Of a stretch of DNA of 6,593 nucleotides, positions 1 to 6,317 are shown piece after piece. The position numbers were made by a program, and so were the translations under genes. The notes under the pieces are model-generated. The model was not told the DNA's origin, did not search any database, and was given only the letters and a program-made list of their open reading frames with translations. Source of the DNA: an uncultured Kouleothrix sp. (lineage in GTDB: Bacteria > Chloroflexota > Chloroflexia > Chloroflexales > Roseiflexaceae). Each line of letters starts with the position of its first letter. Positions within the stretch are counted from its first letter, which is position 1. The stretch lies in NCBI GenBank assembly GCA_937858455.1, contig CALLYN010000423.1:1-6593 (forward strand), in the 5' to 3' direction.

Positions 1-535
1 GGGGCGCCGTCCGCCTGGCGGCCGGCGCGGCGGGCGGCGCTTTCGCGCCCGAGCCGAAAAGCGTTTCGACGGCGCTCTGCACGCCCTTCAGGAATTCCCC
101 GCTCCCCTGCGCGGCCGGCGCGGGCGTCGCCTTGGCGATCATGATCTGCGGCTGCCTGGCCGGCGCATTGCAGTCGCGCACGCCGATTGCGATCAGTTCG
201 GAACCGCGCAACACCTTGTACTGGCGCGTCAGCGTGCCGAGCTTCTCGCGCACGCCCTGCGGATACGACGACCAGAGCTCGCTGGTGACGCCGTGGTCCA
301 CTTCCTTCGTGATGTCGTTGTACGCCTGATGAAATTTCAGCGTGCTGGACGGATAGACGCAGACGTTGGGCAGCGAAAGCGCGAGCGTGCAGGCGGAGCG
401 GCATTCGTGCAGCCGCACCTCCCGGTTCTGCGAGCGGTAGAGTTCGGTCCGCTCCTGATAGGCGCGCACGAGCCCGCCGACGTCCTTCTGGACGACGATC
501 GCGGCGGGCATGGGCGGCGGGTCGAGATAACTCAC
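1..535 (-). CDS. Conserved hypothetical protein with ClpP/crotonase-like Cys-x-Ser-Ala-Cys segment (C-terminus off the window)
   Basis: An uninterrupted minus-strand frame runs from a GTG at 535 off the left edge, giving 178 visible residues. An in-frame stop at 560-562 rules out a longer N-terminus, and no ATG lies between it and 535. A GGAGG at 550-554 sits rather far (14 nt) upstream; the internal ATG at 509-511 is an alternative start. No signal peptide or membrane segment is visible. Residues 20-70 read Gly-Gly...Tyr, then Cys45-Arg-Ser47-Ala-Cys49 and Phe68-His69-Gln. This resembles the Gly-Gly / Cys-x-Ser-Ala-Cys / Phe-His pattern of alphaproteobacterial ClpP-like periplasmic proteins, where the Ser would be the nucleophile; that assignment is inference. 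Cys59 and Cys122 are further cysteines. From about residue 125 the chain becomes Pro/Ala-rich and low complexity. The function is unknown. The gene is divergent from the dehydrogenase at 664. Confidence 0.7.
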   Translation of the reverse strand, partial: MSYLDPPPMPAAIVVQKDVGGLVRAYQERTELYRSQNREVRLHECRSACTLALSLPNVCVYPSSTLKFHQAYNDITKEVDHGVTSELWSSYPQGVREKLGTLTRQYKVLRGSELIAIGVRDCNAPARQPQIMIAKATPAPAAQGSGEFLKGVQSAVETLFGSGAKAPPAAPAARRTAP

Positions 536-663
536 GGGACTGTTCCGGTCCTCCGACCATCAGCCCAACACGGTAAATTGAGCGTTAATACGGCGCTCTC
601 GACCGGATGGCCGCTATAGCCTAAGCCAGCGCCGGCGCGATCGGCGGAGCGAGAGAAGGCGAT

Positions 664-1449
664 ATGAAGGACAGGAGCGGCAAGGTCGCCCTCATTACCG
701 GCGCCGCGCGCGGCATCGGGCTAGCGACCGCGCAACGTTTTCTGGGCGCCGGCTGGTCGGTCGGCCTCATGGACAACGATGTCGAGACGCTCTCGGCGGC
801 GATGCGCGGCCTTGAGGCGCCGGATCGAGTCATGGAGCTGCCGTTCGACGTCTCGAAGCCGGAAGACGCCGGACGGGCCGTAGCGTCGATCCGCGAAAAA
901 TTCGGCCGGCTCGACGCGCTCGTCAACAACGCCGGCATCGCGCATTTCGGTCCCGTCATGGACACGCCGCTCGACGTCTGGCGCGAGATCATGGACGTCA
1001 ACCTCACCGGCCCCTTCCTCATGACCAGGGCCGCCGTGCCGCTGATGCGCGAGACGGGCGGGGCGATCGTCAACATCACGTCCATCTCGTCTCTGCGCGC
1101 TTCGACGCTGCGCGTCGCCTACGGCACGTCGAAGGCGGGCCTTGCGCATCTCACCAAGCAGCTTGCGGTGGAACTCGCGTCCTGCGGCATTCGCGTGAAT
1201 GCGGTTGCGCCGGGGCCCGTCGACACCGCCATGGCGCTGAAAGTCCATTCGAAGGAAATTCGCAGCGACTATCACGACGCCATCCCGCTCAATCGCTACG
1301 GCCTGCCGGAGGAACTGGCGGAGGCGGTGTTCTGGCTCTGCGGCCCGCATTCGACCTACGTCACTGGCCAGGTGCTTGCGGTCGACGGCGGCTTCGATGC
1401 GGCCGGCATCGGCCTGCCGACGCTGCGACGCGATAGTGGCGAGGCTTGA
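664..1449 (+). CDS. Short-chain dehydrogenase/reductase (SDR), classical type
   Basis: This 261-residue protein has the usual length of a classical SDR, an NAD(P)-dependent oxidoreductase with a cytoplasmic Rossmann fold. The nucleotide-binding TGAARGIG is at residues 12-19. Asp37 at the end of the second strand favours NAD(H) over NADP(H). The structural NNAG is at 88-91. The catalytic tetrad is complete: Asn113, Ser140, Tyr153 and Lys157 (Y-x-x-x-K). PGPVDT (about 183-188) and the C-terminal VTGQVLAVDGG segment are also typical. The ATG at 664 is preceded by a purine-rich GAGAAGG a few bases upstream, supporting this start. The substrate cannot be deduced; similar sequences are often annotated 3-oxoacyl-ACP reductase or 3-hydroxybutyrate dehydrogenase without proof. 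It is divergent from the hypothetical gene ending its start at 535 and convergent with the methyltransferase, with only 6 nt between the two stop codons. It appears intact. Confidence 0.93.
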   Translation: MKDRSGKVALITGAARGIGLATAQRFLGAGWSVGLMDNDVETLSAAMRGLEAPDRVMELPFDVSKPEDAGRAVASIREKFGRLDALVNNAGIAHFGPVMDTPLDVWREIMDVNLTGPFLMTRAAVPLMRETGGAIVNITSISSLRASTLRVAYGTSKAGLAHLTKQLAVELASCGIRVNAVAPGPVDTAMALKVHSKEIRSDYHDAIPLNRYGLPEELAEAVFWLCGPHSTYVTGQVLAVDGGFDAAGIGLPTLRRDSGEA

Positions 1450-1455
1450 CGGCGC

Positions 1456-2460
1456 TCAGTCGCGCTTGCCGAACAGGTTGCGGAGACGGTTGAACGCGGA
1501 GTTTGTGGGCTTCGTCGCGCGCAGCACCGAGCCGCAGGCGAGCTCGCGCTGCGCTTCCGCGGACAGTCGCGCGATGAACGGCTCGTGCATGTGCGGCCAG
1601 GGATCGCGCATCAGATCGGCGACGGTCATCGTCTCGAATTTTTCGCGCGTCGGCGCATCGAGGCCGCGCGCCCACGAATTCAGGATCCATGACAGCGCCC
1701 AAACCGGATGAAAGGCGGGCGTGACCACGGGCTCTCGCGTCTCGAGTTCGTCTTCGAACAGGCGCTTGAGACCTTGCGGCGTCGCGTTGAAATAATGGTG
1801 CGGATAGCCATGAACCGGTTGCAGGAACGGCATCGCGCAGAAGAGCTTGCCGCCGGGCTTGAGCACGCGCGCAATCTCGCGCGCGCATTGAAACGGATCG
1901 CGCACGTGTTCGAGCACGGCGATCGAAATCACCGCATCGAAACTGTCGTCCTTGAACGGCAGCGCTTCGCCGACGCCGAGAACATCGGTCGTGTCGTAGT
2001 CGACGATCTCGAAATTCACGACATTCGCATAATAGACGTCGCGCCGTCCGGCGCCGCAATCGAGCACGAGACCATCGGCGCAGGCGCGAATGAGTTCGAG
2101 AACGTCGGCGTCGTAGCCGTGGCCGGAAACCGCCTCGACGTCGACGATGGCGGACTGCGCCGCCAGTTCCCGCGTGAGGAAATTGAGTTTTCCGTCCTGC
2201 TCGACGCGCGTCATGTCGGCGCGCAGCAAGGGCATGAGCCTCGCCATCTTCCGGGCGCGCAGGGCGGCGAGGTCGCCGGACGCGATGCGCATGGAGCGTC
2301 CTTCCGCGCGCCCGAATTTCTCGAAGTGCGCCCGTCCGGATTTCATCCGGCCCGCGCGCACGGCGCGCGCCACGTCGGGATTGGCGGAAAGATAGCCGGC
2401 TTCGTCGAAAGCGGCGTCGGCGGCCGATACGCGGATCGTGATGCTCTCGACTTCGCCCAT
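1456..2460 (-). CDS. Class I SAM-dependent methyltransferase (Methyltransf_11 type) with N-terminal YLSANPDV module
   Basis: This is a 334-residue protein in two parts. Residues about 18-55 (FDEAGYLSANPDV ... HFEKFGRAEGR) form the short 'Y-L-x-x-N-P-D-V ... H-Y/F-x-x-F-G-x-x-E-G-R' module seen at the ends of many proteobacterial glycan-modifying and surface proteins. The rest is a Rossmann-type methyltransferase: motif I LVLDCGAG at 131-138, the acidic region around Asp154-Asp156, LPFKDDSFDAVIS at 167-179, VLEHVRDP at 182-189 and VLKPGGKLF at 199-207. The acceptor is unknown; a glycan or cell-surface substrate is suggested only by the N-terminal module. The ATG at 2458-2460 lies 7 nt after the proB stop, so the two genes probably share a transcript in which proB comes first. 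The ribosome site (AGGCG) is weak, which fits translation after proB. The usual proB partner proA is not here. The gene looks complete. Confidence 0.87.
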   Translation of the reverse strand: MGEVESITIRVSAADAAFDEAGYLSANPDVARAVRAGRMKSGRAHFEKFGRAEGRSMRIASGDLAALRARKMARLMPLLRADMTRVEQDGKLNFLTRELAAQSAIVDVEAVSGHGYDADVLELIRACADGLVLDCGAGRRDVYYANVVNFEIVDYDTTDVLGVGEALPFKDDSFDAVISIAVLEHVRDPFQCAREIARVLKPGGKLFCAMPFLQPVHGYPHHYFNATPQGLKRLFEDELETREPVVTPAFHPVWALSWILNSWARGLDAPTREKFETMTVADLMRDPWPHMHEPFIARLSAEAQRELACGSVLRATKPTNSAFNRLRNLFGKRD

Positions 2461-2467
2461 GGAACGC

Positions 2468-3124
2468 CTATTCGCCGCCGAGAGCCATGTCGTCGCGATG
2501 GATCATCGCGGCGCGGCCGGAATATCCAAGAATCTTCTCGATGTCGCGCGACGAGCGGCCCATGATCTGCGCCGCCTCGCCCGCGTCATAGGCGATCAGC
2601 CCGCGTCCGATCTCGCCGCCATCCGGGTTGCGAATGACGACGCAATCGCCGCGATTGAACCCGCCCTCGATGCCGTTGACGCCAGCCGGCAGCAAGCTCT
2701 TGCCCGAGACGAGCGCCTTGGCCGCGCCCGCGTCGATGCGCACGACGCCCTTCGGCTCGAGCGAGCCCGCAATCCATTTCTTTCGCGCGGTCACCGGGTT
2801 GGACGGCGTCAGGAACCAGGTGCACCTCCCCCCCTCCTCGATGCGCTTCAACGGATGGTCGACACGTCCGTCCGCTATCACCATGTGCACGCCGGCGGTG
2901 GTCGCGATCTTGGCCGCCTCGATTTTCGTGCGCATGCCGCCCCGCGACAGCTCTGAAGCGGCGCCGCCGGCCATCGCCTCGATATCTGCGGTCACGCGCG
3001 GCACCACCGGAAGCAGTTTCGCATTCGGATCGGTCGCCGGCGGCGCCGTGTAGAGCCCGTCGACATCGGACAGCAGCACGAGGCAGTCGGCGCTGGCCAT
3101 GGCCGCGACGCGCGCGGCGAGCCT
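2468..3124 (-). CDS. proB: Glutamate 5-kinase, C-terminal part only, cut at the junction
   Basis: ProB phosphorylates glutamate to gamma-glutamyl phosphate, the first step of proline synthesis, in the cytoplasm. About 218 residues of the C-terminal part remain of a protein usually near 370. They start with [12 protein letters not shown], then [10 protein letters not shown] (kinase core, residues 17-26 of the fragment) and SRGGMRTK (60-67), which belongs to the conserved substrate and nucleotide region. From about residue 130 a PUA domain follows, ending in ILGY and the typical HRDDM near the C-terminus. The N-terminal 150 or so residues are absent. Upstream of Leu (codon 3119-3121) the expected Gly-Asn-Asp-Arg is replaced by unrelated residues, although the minus frame stays open antisense to the amidohydrolase as far as 4195. 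A gene caller may therefore report a false 575-residue ProB. The overall style is alphaproteobacterial. The methyltransferase follows 7 nt downstream. Confidence 0.93.
   Translation of the reverse strand, partial: RLAARVAAMASADCLVLLSDVDGLYTAPPATDPNAKLLPVVPRVTADIEAMAGGAASELSRGGMRTKIEAAKIATTAGVHMVIADGRVDHPLKRIEEGGRCTWFLTPSNPVTARKKWIAGSLEPKGVVRIDAGAAKALVSGKSLLPAGVNGIEGGFNRGDCVVIRNPDGGEIGRGLIAYDAGEAAQIMGRSSRDIEKILGYSGRAAMIHRDDMALGGE
3104..3124. other. Chimeric junction between two unrelated genomic fragments
   Basis: ProB (minus) and the amidohydrolase (plus) are both broken here. The proB frame gives family-like sequence down to Leu at 3119-3121, perhaps Arg at 3122-3124. The plus frame already gives the amidohydrolase-like R-D-A-R-G-E-P-T-G from 3104. 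Positions 3104-3121, CGCGACGCGCGCGGCGAG, therefore fit both genes. Codon choice and the apparent source organism also change here. A shared short overlap is what an assembly or amplification chimera would leave; natural illegitimate recombination at microhomology would look the same. Confidence 0.8.
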
Positions 3125-4177
3125 ACCGGCGTGCTGCGCGAGACGGCCATGGCGCTGGTGCGCTCGATCCAGCCGCCGCCAACCGAAGACGAGCTGGCGC
3201 GCGCGCTTATCGGCGCGGGGCGCAAGTGCCTGGCGCTGGGCATTACCGCGATTGGCGAGCCGGGCGTCGACCCGCGCACCGTCGCGGTATATCGGCAGCT
3301 GGACGCCGCGGGCCAGCTGCCGCTGCGCTGCGACGTCATGGCCATGACCATTCTGCCAAACGGCGCGCGCGTGCCGCAGCCGGCGCCCTGGCGCGGCCAC
3401 TTGGCCAAGTGCGACACCGTCAAGCTCTTCAGCGACGGCGGCCTCAGCAGCGGCACCGCCGCGCTCAGCATTCCCTACCGCAACCGCCACGACTGCGGGC
3501 TGCCGCGCTTTCCGGCGGCGCAGCTGGCCGACGAAGTGCGGCTGGTGTATGGCGCCGGCCTGACGGTGGCGGTGCACTCGATCGGCGACCGCGTGATTGG
3601 CGATCTGCTCGACGCCTTCGAGCGCGTGCGGGCTGCGGGCTCGGCGCCGGCGGGCGAGCAGCCGCGCCTGCGGATCGAGCATTTTGGGCTGCCGAATGCC
3701 GCGCAGCTGGCCCGCGCGCGCGCGCTGGGCGTGATGGTGGCTACGCAGCCATCGTTTCTGCACGATATCGGCGACACCATCCTGTTTCACCTGCCCGACG
3801 AGCTGGTGCCGCAGTGCTACCCGTTTCGGGCGATGTTCGAGGCTGGCCTGGACGTGGCGTTTAGCTCGGATGGCCCGGTGATCAGCGATGCCAACCCGGT
3901 GCTGGGCATGCAGGCGGCGGTGCTGCGGCGTACGCGCAGCGGACGCACGATCGCCCCCGAGCAGGCGATCGGCGTGGAGCAGGCGCTGTGGGCGTTTACG
4001 GCCGGCAGCGCGCTGGTGAGCGGCGAGGGGGCGCGCCTGGGCCGTCTGGCGCCGGGCTTCCAGGCCGACCTCGCGGTGCTCAGCGGCGACCCGCTCGATA
4101 CGCCGATCGAGCGCTTGCTCGAGATCGAATGCCACCAGACATGGGTTGCCGGCACGCTGGCGTACGAGCACGCATGA
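3104..4177 (+). CDS. YtcJ-like metal-dependent amidohydrolase (Amidohydro_3), N-terminus missing
   Basis: About 357 C-terminal residues of a family that is normally 520-560 long. The family hydrolyses C-N bonds in amides, with metals held in a TIM barrel; NfdA, an N-substituted formamide deformylase, is a characterised relative. Numbering from Arg at 3104, visible landmarks are [13 protein letters not shown] (1-13), VKLFSDGGL (106-114, with the lysine and aspartate of strand 4), VHSIGD (157-162, metal His), RIEHF (190-194, metal His) and FSSDGPV (253-259, catalytic/metal Asp). The C-terminal barrel-closing [15 protein letters not shown] segment is also present. The N-terminal HxH metal ligands are missing, so this fragment alone would be inactive. 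No genuine start exists; the GTG at 3131 is an internal Val. Leucine is mostly CTG, unlike the genes to the left. The substrate is unknown. A 254-nt gap precedes the HU gene. Confidence 0.9.
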   Translation, partial: RDARGEPTGVLRETAMALVRSIQPPPTEDELARALIGAGRKCLALGITAIGEPGVDPRTVAVYRQLDAAGQLPLRCDVMAMTILPNGARVPQPAPWRGHLAKCDTVKLFSDGGLSSGTAALSIPYRNRHDCGLPRFPAAQLADEVRLVYGAGLTVAVHSIGDRVIGDLLDAFERVRAAGSAPAGEQPRLRIEHFGLPNAAQLARARALGVMVATQPSFLHDIGDTILFHLPDELVPQCYPFRAMFEAGLDVAFSSDGPVISDANPVLGMQAAVLRRTRSGRTIAPEQAIGVEQALWAFTAGSALVSGEGARLGRLAPGFQADLAVLSGDPLDTPIERLLEIECHQTWVAGTLAYEHA

Positions 4178-4329
4178 GCTAATTTTCGCCTGCACGAGGG
4201 CTAAAAACGGCGAACGCGCGTGCGGATTTATGGCCTGTGGAATGGTACGATAGGCCGTAAAACCCTTTGTAATGCGCTAAAACCGTATTTGGCTTCCTAA
4301 TGCCTTAAAAAGCGAGTTGGAAACCCAAA

Positions 4330-4347
4330 AAAGCCTTGCAAGGCTTT
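4330..4347. repeat. Perfect 18-bp palindrome upstream of the HU promoter
   Basis: AAAGCCTTG is followed directly by its exact reverse complement CAAGGCTTT with no loop. It lies 17 nt upstream of the TTGACA at 4365. The absence of a loop and of a following T-run argues against a terminator for the amidohydrolase; a binding site for a dimeric regulator is possible but unproven. Confidence 0.6.
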
Positions 4348-4364
4348 CTAATCAGCAAGGGGGC

Positions 4365-4392
4365 TTGACACGTGCGGTATACTGCGTATGCA
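4365..4392 (+). promoter_or_regulatory. Candidate sigma-70-type promoter for the HU gene
   Basis: A consensus -35 TTGACA (4365-4370) is followed after 16 nt by TATGCA (4387-4392), a fair -10. A better-looking TATACT at 4378-4383 lies only 7 nt from the TTGACA and so cannot pair with it. Transcription would start near 4399, leaving about 33 nt of leader with the Shine-Dalgarno. The surrounding gap is AT-richer than the genes. Confidence 0.55.
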
Positions 4393-4416
4393 AGCGGTTT
4401 TCGCACAAACGTACAC

Positions 4417-4422
4417 AGGAGG
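4417..4422 (+). promoter_or_regulatory. Strong Shine-Dalgarno of the HU gene
   Basis: AGGAGG lies 9 nt before the ATG at 4432. It fixes this start and predicts strong translation, as expected for an abundant nucleoid protein. Confidence 0.85.
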
Positions 4423-4431
4423 AAATAAGCA

Positions 4432-4710
4432 ATGCAAAAGACCGACTTCGTTAAATCGGTTGCCGAGCGCGCCGGTGTGTCGCAAAAAGAAGCCAAACTG
4501 GTTGTCGATGCGGCGCTAGATATCATCACCGAAGCCCTCAAAGGAGGCGAGAAGGTGACGCTCACCGGCTTCGGCACGTTCGAAGTGCGGCAGCGCCAGG
4601 AGCGCGAGGGTGTGAATCCGCAGACGCGCCAGAAGATCAAAATCTCGGCGACGAAGACGCCTGGCTTTAGCGCCAGCAGCACCCTCAAGGAAGCTGTCAA
4701 GGGCAGCTAG
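4432..4710 (+). CDS. HU-family DNA-binding protein
   Basis: This 92-residue protein has the full length of an HU/IHF-type histone-like protein, which binds as a dimer and bends DNA in the nucleoid. Residues 1-40 form the two N-terminal helices (MQKTDFVKSVAERAGVS, then a second Ala/Val-rich helix). KVTLTGFGTFEVRQR (41-55) is the family signature. REGVNPQTRQKIKI (58-71) is the DNA-inserting arm with the intercalating Pro63. The C-terminal FSASSTLKEAV helix closes the fold. The final helix is less basic than in E. coli HU. Monocistronic expression is indicated by the candidate promoter at 4365, the AGGAGG site and the intrinsic terminator at 4734. It is too general to be called hupA or hupB, and IHF-like roles cannot be excluded. 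The Chloroflexota origin is an inference from the neighbours. Confidence 0.95.
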   Translation: MQKTDFVKSVAERAGVSQKEAKLVVDAALDIITEALKGGEKVTLTGFGTFEVRQRQEREGVNPQTRQKIKISATKTPGFSASSTLKEAVKGS

Positions 4711-4733
4711 CCCAAACGTCAACCGCAACGCAG

Positions 4734-4772
4734 ACGCCGCGGCAGATGCTTCTGCCGTGGCGTTGTTTTTTT
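4734..4772 (+). terminator. Rho-independent terminator of the HU gene
   Basis: A 13-bp stem with one G-U pair (4734-4746 with 4751-4763) closes on a TGCT loop. After TG comes a run of seven T (4766-4772). It begins 24 nt after the HU stop codon. Confidence 0.93.
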
Positions 4773-4804
4773 GAAGGTACTTTGTAAGTCATAACAATAA
4801 GAAA

Positions 4805-4830
4805 TTTGGGGGGGCGAAGCCGCCCCCAAA
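4805..4830 (-). terminator. G/C-rich hairpin downstream of the phosphodiesterase-like gene, probable terminator
   Basis: TTTGGGGG (4805-4812) pairs with CCCCCAAA (4823-4830). Inside, GGC/GCC (4813-4815 with 4819-4821) pair around GAA, with G4822 bulged. Read on the minus strand, it lies 38 nt after the stop of the 4868-6145 gene and is followed by an A/T-rich stretch (AAATTTCTTATT) rather than a clean T-run. It may act in both directions, backing up the HU terminator. Confidence 0.65.
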
Positions 4831-4867
4831 CCCCCAGCAAAGTGTAAATAATCAAGCGAATTTGGTA

Positions 4868-6145
4868 TTAGCCAAACGGCAGCGCCAGCAGCACCGTCTC
4901 CATTTCGTCGGGCGTGAGGCCGCCGTGCGAGCCGTAGAACTTCTGCTCAAAGCGGCCCTGCTCGTACCACCAGATCGCCTCGCCTGGGTAGGGCAAGATC
5001 ACCAGGTTGCCGACGCGCGAGAGGAATTCGGGCGATGGCGTAGTGGTGCCGAAAAAGCCCTGCGCGATCATGTCGCTGGTGCGCCACACTTCGGCGCGGC
5101 CGGCCAATTTGCGCTGCAGCAGGGCCTGGGCGTCGCCAATGTGCTGCTCGTGCGCGTACACGAACATATCGCGGCTCGAGCCGCCGGGTGCGATCGGCCG
5201 GCCGGCGCGGGTGGTGCGCAGCATTGGCAGCAGCTCGGGGGCCAGATGGTTCAGGTACACCGTGGTGGCGGGCGCGATGGCGGTCTGCCCGTGGTCGGCG
5301 GTGATCAGCAGCAGCGTGCGGCCGGGCGCGCGCTCGAGCGCGGGCATCAGCAGCAGCTCCATGGCCGCGAGGAACAGCGCGATCTCGGCGGCAACCTGCG
5401 GCGACTCGGGGCCATACGCGTGGCAGACCGCGTCGATCGCGTCGAAGTACAGGAACGCGTAGGTGCGGCGCTGCCGGCGCTCGAGCGCCCGGCCGAGGTT
5501 GACGATCGCCTCGGGCAGGGTTTTGTAGGGCATGACCCGCGCTCCGGCGGTGATCTGACGCGAGTAGGGCGAGAAGGCGATGCTGTTGTGGTGAAAGGCC
5601 AGCGCGTCGACGTGATGCTCGCGCAGCTCGTGGTAGAGCGTCTGCTGCGGGTACAGCGTGGCGGTGTCGGCGCCGACGGTTTTGAGCGTGTTGCGCTCGG
5701 GGTCGCCGGCGAACGAGAACAGCAGCGGCGCGATCAGCGCGTCGAGCTGCGGCTCGTAGTAGTACCACTCGAACACGCCGCTCTGGCCATCCACAAGGCC
5801 GGTGTGGATAGTGGTGACGTGTGCGGCGGTGGTGGAGGGGAACTGCGAGGTGAGCTTGGCTACCATGCCCTGCTCGGCGAAGCGCCGCAAAAAGGGCGCG
5901 CGCTCGAGCTGCGGCTCGACAAAGCGCCAGCCGAACGCGTCGATGAACAGCAGCACGACGGCATCGTACTCGGTATACAGATCAGCGCGCGGCCCGAACG
6001 GCACGCCGCCGTGGGTGCTCAGGCCCAGGCAGCGCCGCACGGTCTGCGGGATCTGGGCGAAGCCGTAATCGGCGTAGAGTGGCCGGAGAAAGTGCTGACC
6101 GATGCGCGCGGCAGCGATTGCGTCGAGCGAAGCCTGATTGATCAT
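4868..6145 (-). CDS. Alkaline phosphatase superfamily protein / type I phosphodiesterase-nucleotide pyrophosphatase
   Basis: A complete 425-residue protein of the two-metal alkaline phosphatase superfamily, which hydrolyses phosphate mono- or diesters. Metal and catalytic landmarks occur in the expected order: LLFIDAFGW with Asp69, QFPSTTAAHVTT with the presumed nucleophile Thr105 (Thr106 possible), FDAIDAVCHAYGPES with Asp238 and His242, LLITADHGQ with Asp284-His285, and FYGSHGG with His407 near the C-terminus. No signal peptide or membrane segment is evident, so a cytoplasmic location is likely. The ATG at 6143-6145 has AAGGAG 5 nt upstream, a convincing ribosome site. The substrate is not deducible; nucleotide, phospholipid-headgroup and phosphonate esters are all handled by the family. 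The gene converges on HU, the two stops being about 157 nt apart with two hairpins between them. A hairpin and repeats lie upstream. It is full length with no frameshift. Confidence 0.9.
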   Translation of the reverse strand: MINQASLDAIAAARIGQHFLRPLYADYGFAQIPQTVRRCLGLSTHGGVPFGPRADLYTEYDAVVLLFIDAFGWRFVEPQLERAPFLRRFAEQGMVAKLTSQFPSTTAAHVTTIHTGLVDGQSGVFEWYYYEPQLDALIAPLLFSFAGDPERNTLKTVGADTATLYPQQTLYHELREHHVDALAFHHNSIAFSPYSRQITAGARVMPYKTLPEAIVNLGRALERRQRRTYAFLYFDAIDAVCHAYGPESPQVAAEIALFLAAMELLLMPALERAPGRTLLLITADHGQTAIAPATTVYLNHLAPELLPMLRTTRAGRPIAPGGSSRDMFVYAHEQHIGDAQALLQRKLAGRAEVWRTSDMIAQGFFGTTTPSPEFLSRVGNLVILPYPGEAIWWYEQGRFEQKFYGSHGGLTPDEMETVLLALPFG

Positions 6146-6204
6146 GGTCGCTCCTTGTTGTCTTGTCCGGCTGCCTCAATCGGGCGCTCTTGCCTGCGGC
6201 AGCT

Positions 6205-6243
6205 GTGTGCGTTTTTCTGCGCGGAGCGCGGAAAAACGCACAC
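6205..6243. repeat. Long intergenic hairpin (18-bp stem, 3-nt loop)
   Basis: GTGTGCGTTTTTC (6205-6217) pairs perfectly with GAAAAACGCACAC (6231-6243). A T-G wobble (6218/6230) and GCGC/GCGC (6219-6222 with 6226-6229) extend the stem to a GGA loop. No T-run follows on either strand, so it is not a standard intrinsic terminator. It lies between two minus-strand genes and could be an attenuating or transcript-stabilising structure, or a REP-like mobile repeat. Confidence 0.85.
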
Positions 6244-6262
6244 CTTGACGGAATCGGGTAAT

Positions 6263-6295
6263 GCTCTGCCGAAGGGTGAGCCCGCCAGCTGAGTA
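6263..6295. repeat. 33-nt direct repeat, copy 1
   Basis: It begins GCTCTGCCGAAGGGTGAGC and continues through CGCCAGCTG to GTA. It matches copy 2 at 31 of 33 positions, with differences at 6282 and 6292. The repeat period is 55 nt. It lies in the non-coding gap between the phosphodiesterase start and the gene ending at 6363. Confidence 0.88.
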
Positions 6296-6317
6296 AGCCG
6301 TAAAACGAAAAAGCACC

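Noticed and set aside
132..619. Plus-strand open frames at 132-329 and 293-619
   Set aside because: They lie antisense to the hypothetical gene read from 535. Their translations are Arg/Pro-rich without any family pattern, whereas the minus frame gives coherent protein.
615..620. TATAGC as -10 box of the dehydrogenase gene
   Set aside because: No acceptable -35 lies 16-18 nt upstream. TTGAGC at 578-583 is 31 nt away, too far to pair with it.
1708..2565. Long plus-strand open frame (285 codons) over the methyltransferase
   Set aside because: It is antisense to a gene with clear methyltransferase motifs. Its His/Arg/Glu-rich composition is typical of a shadow frame in GC-rich DNA.
3090..3130. 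Natural insertion of a mobile element at the proB/amidohydrolase break
   Set aside because: No inverted repeats, target duplication, transposase or integrase fragment is present, and both genes are simply cut.
3131..3133. GTG as a true start of the amidohydrolase
   Set aside because: The upstream codons still encode the family's R-D-A-x-G-E-P-T-G, there is no ribosome site, and the protein would lack its metal-binding N-terminus. It is an internal Val.
4229..4257. GGCCT...AGGCC inverted repeat after the amidohydrolase as its terminator
   Set aside because: The stem is only 5 bp with a large loop and no T-run.
4862..6292. Plus-strand open frame of 476 codons
   Set aside because: It lies opposite the phosphodiesterase-like gene, which has all its metal-binding motifs and a good ribosome site. 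The plus frame is Gly/Arg/Gln-rich and has no recognisable domain.
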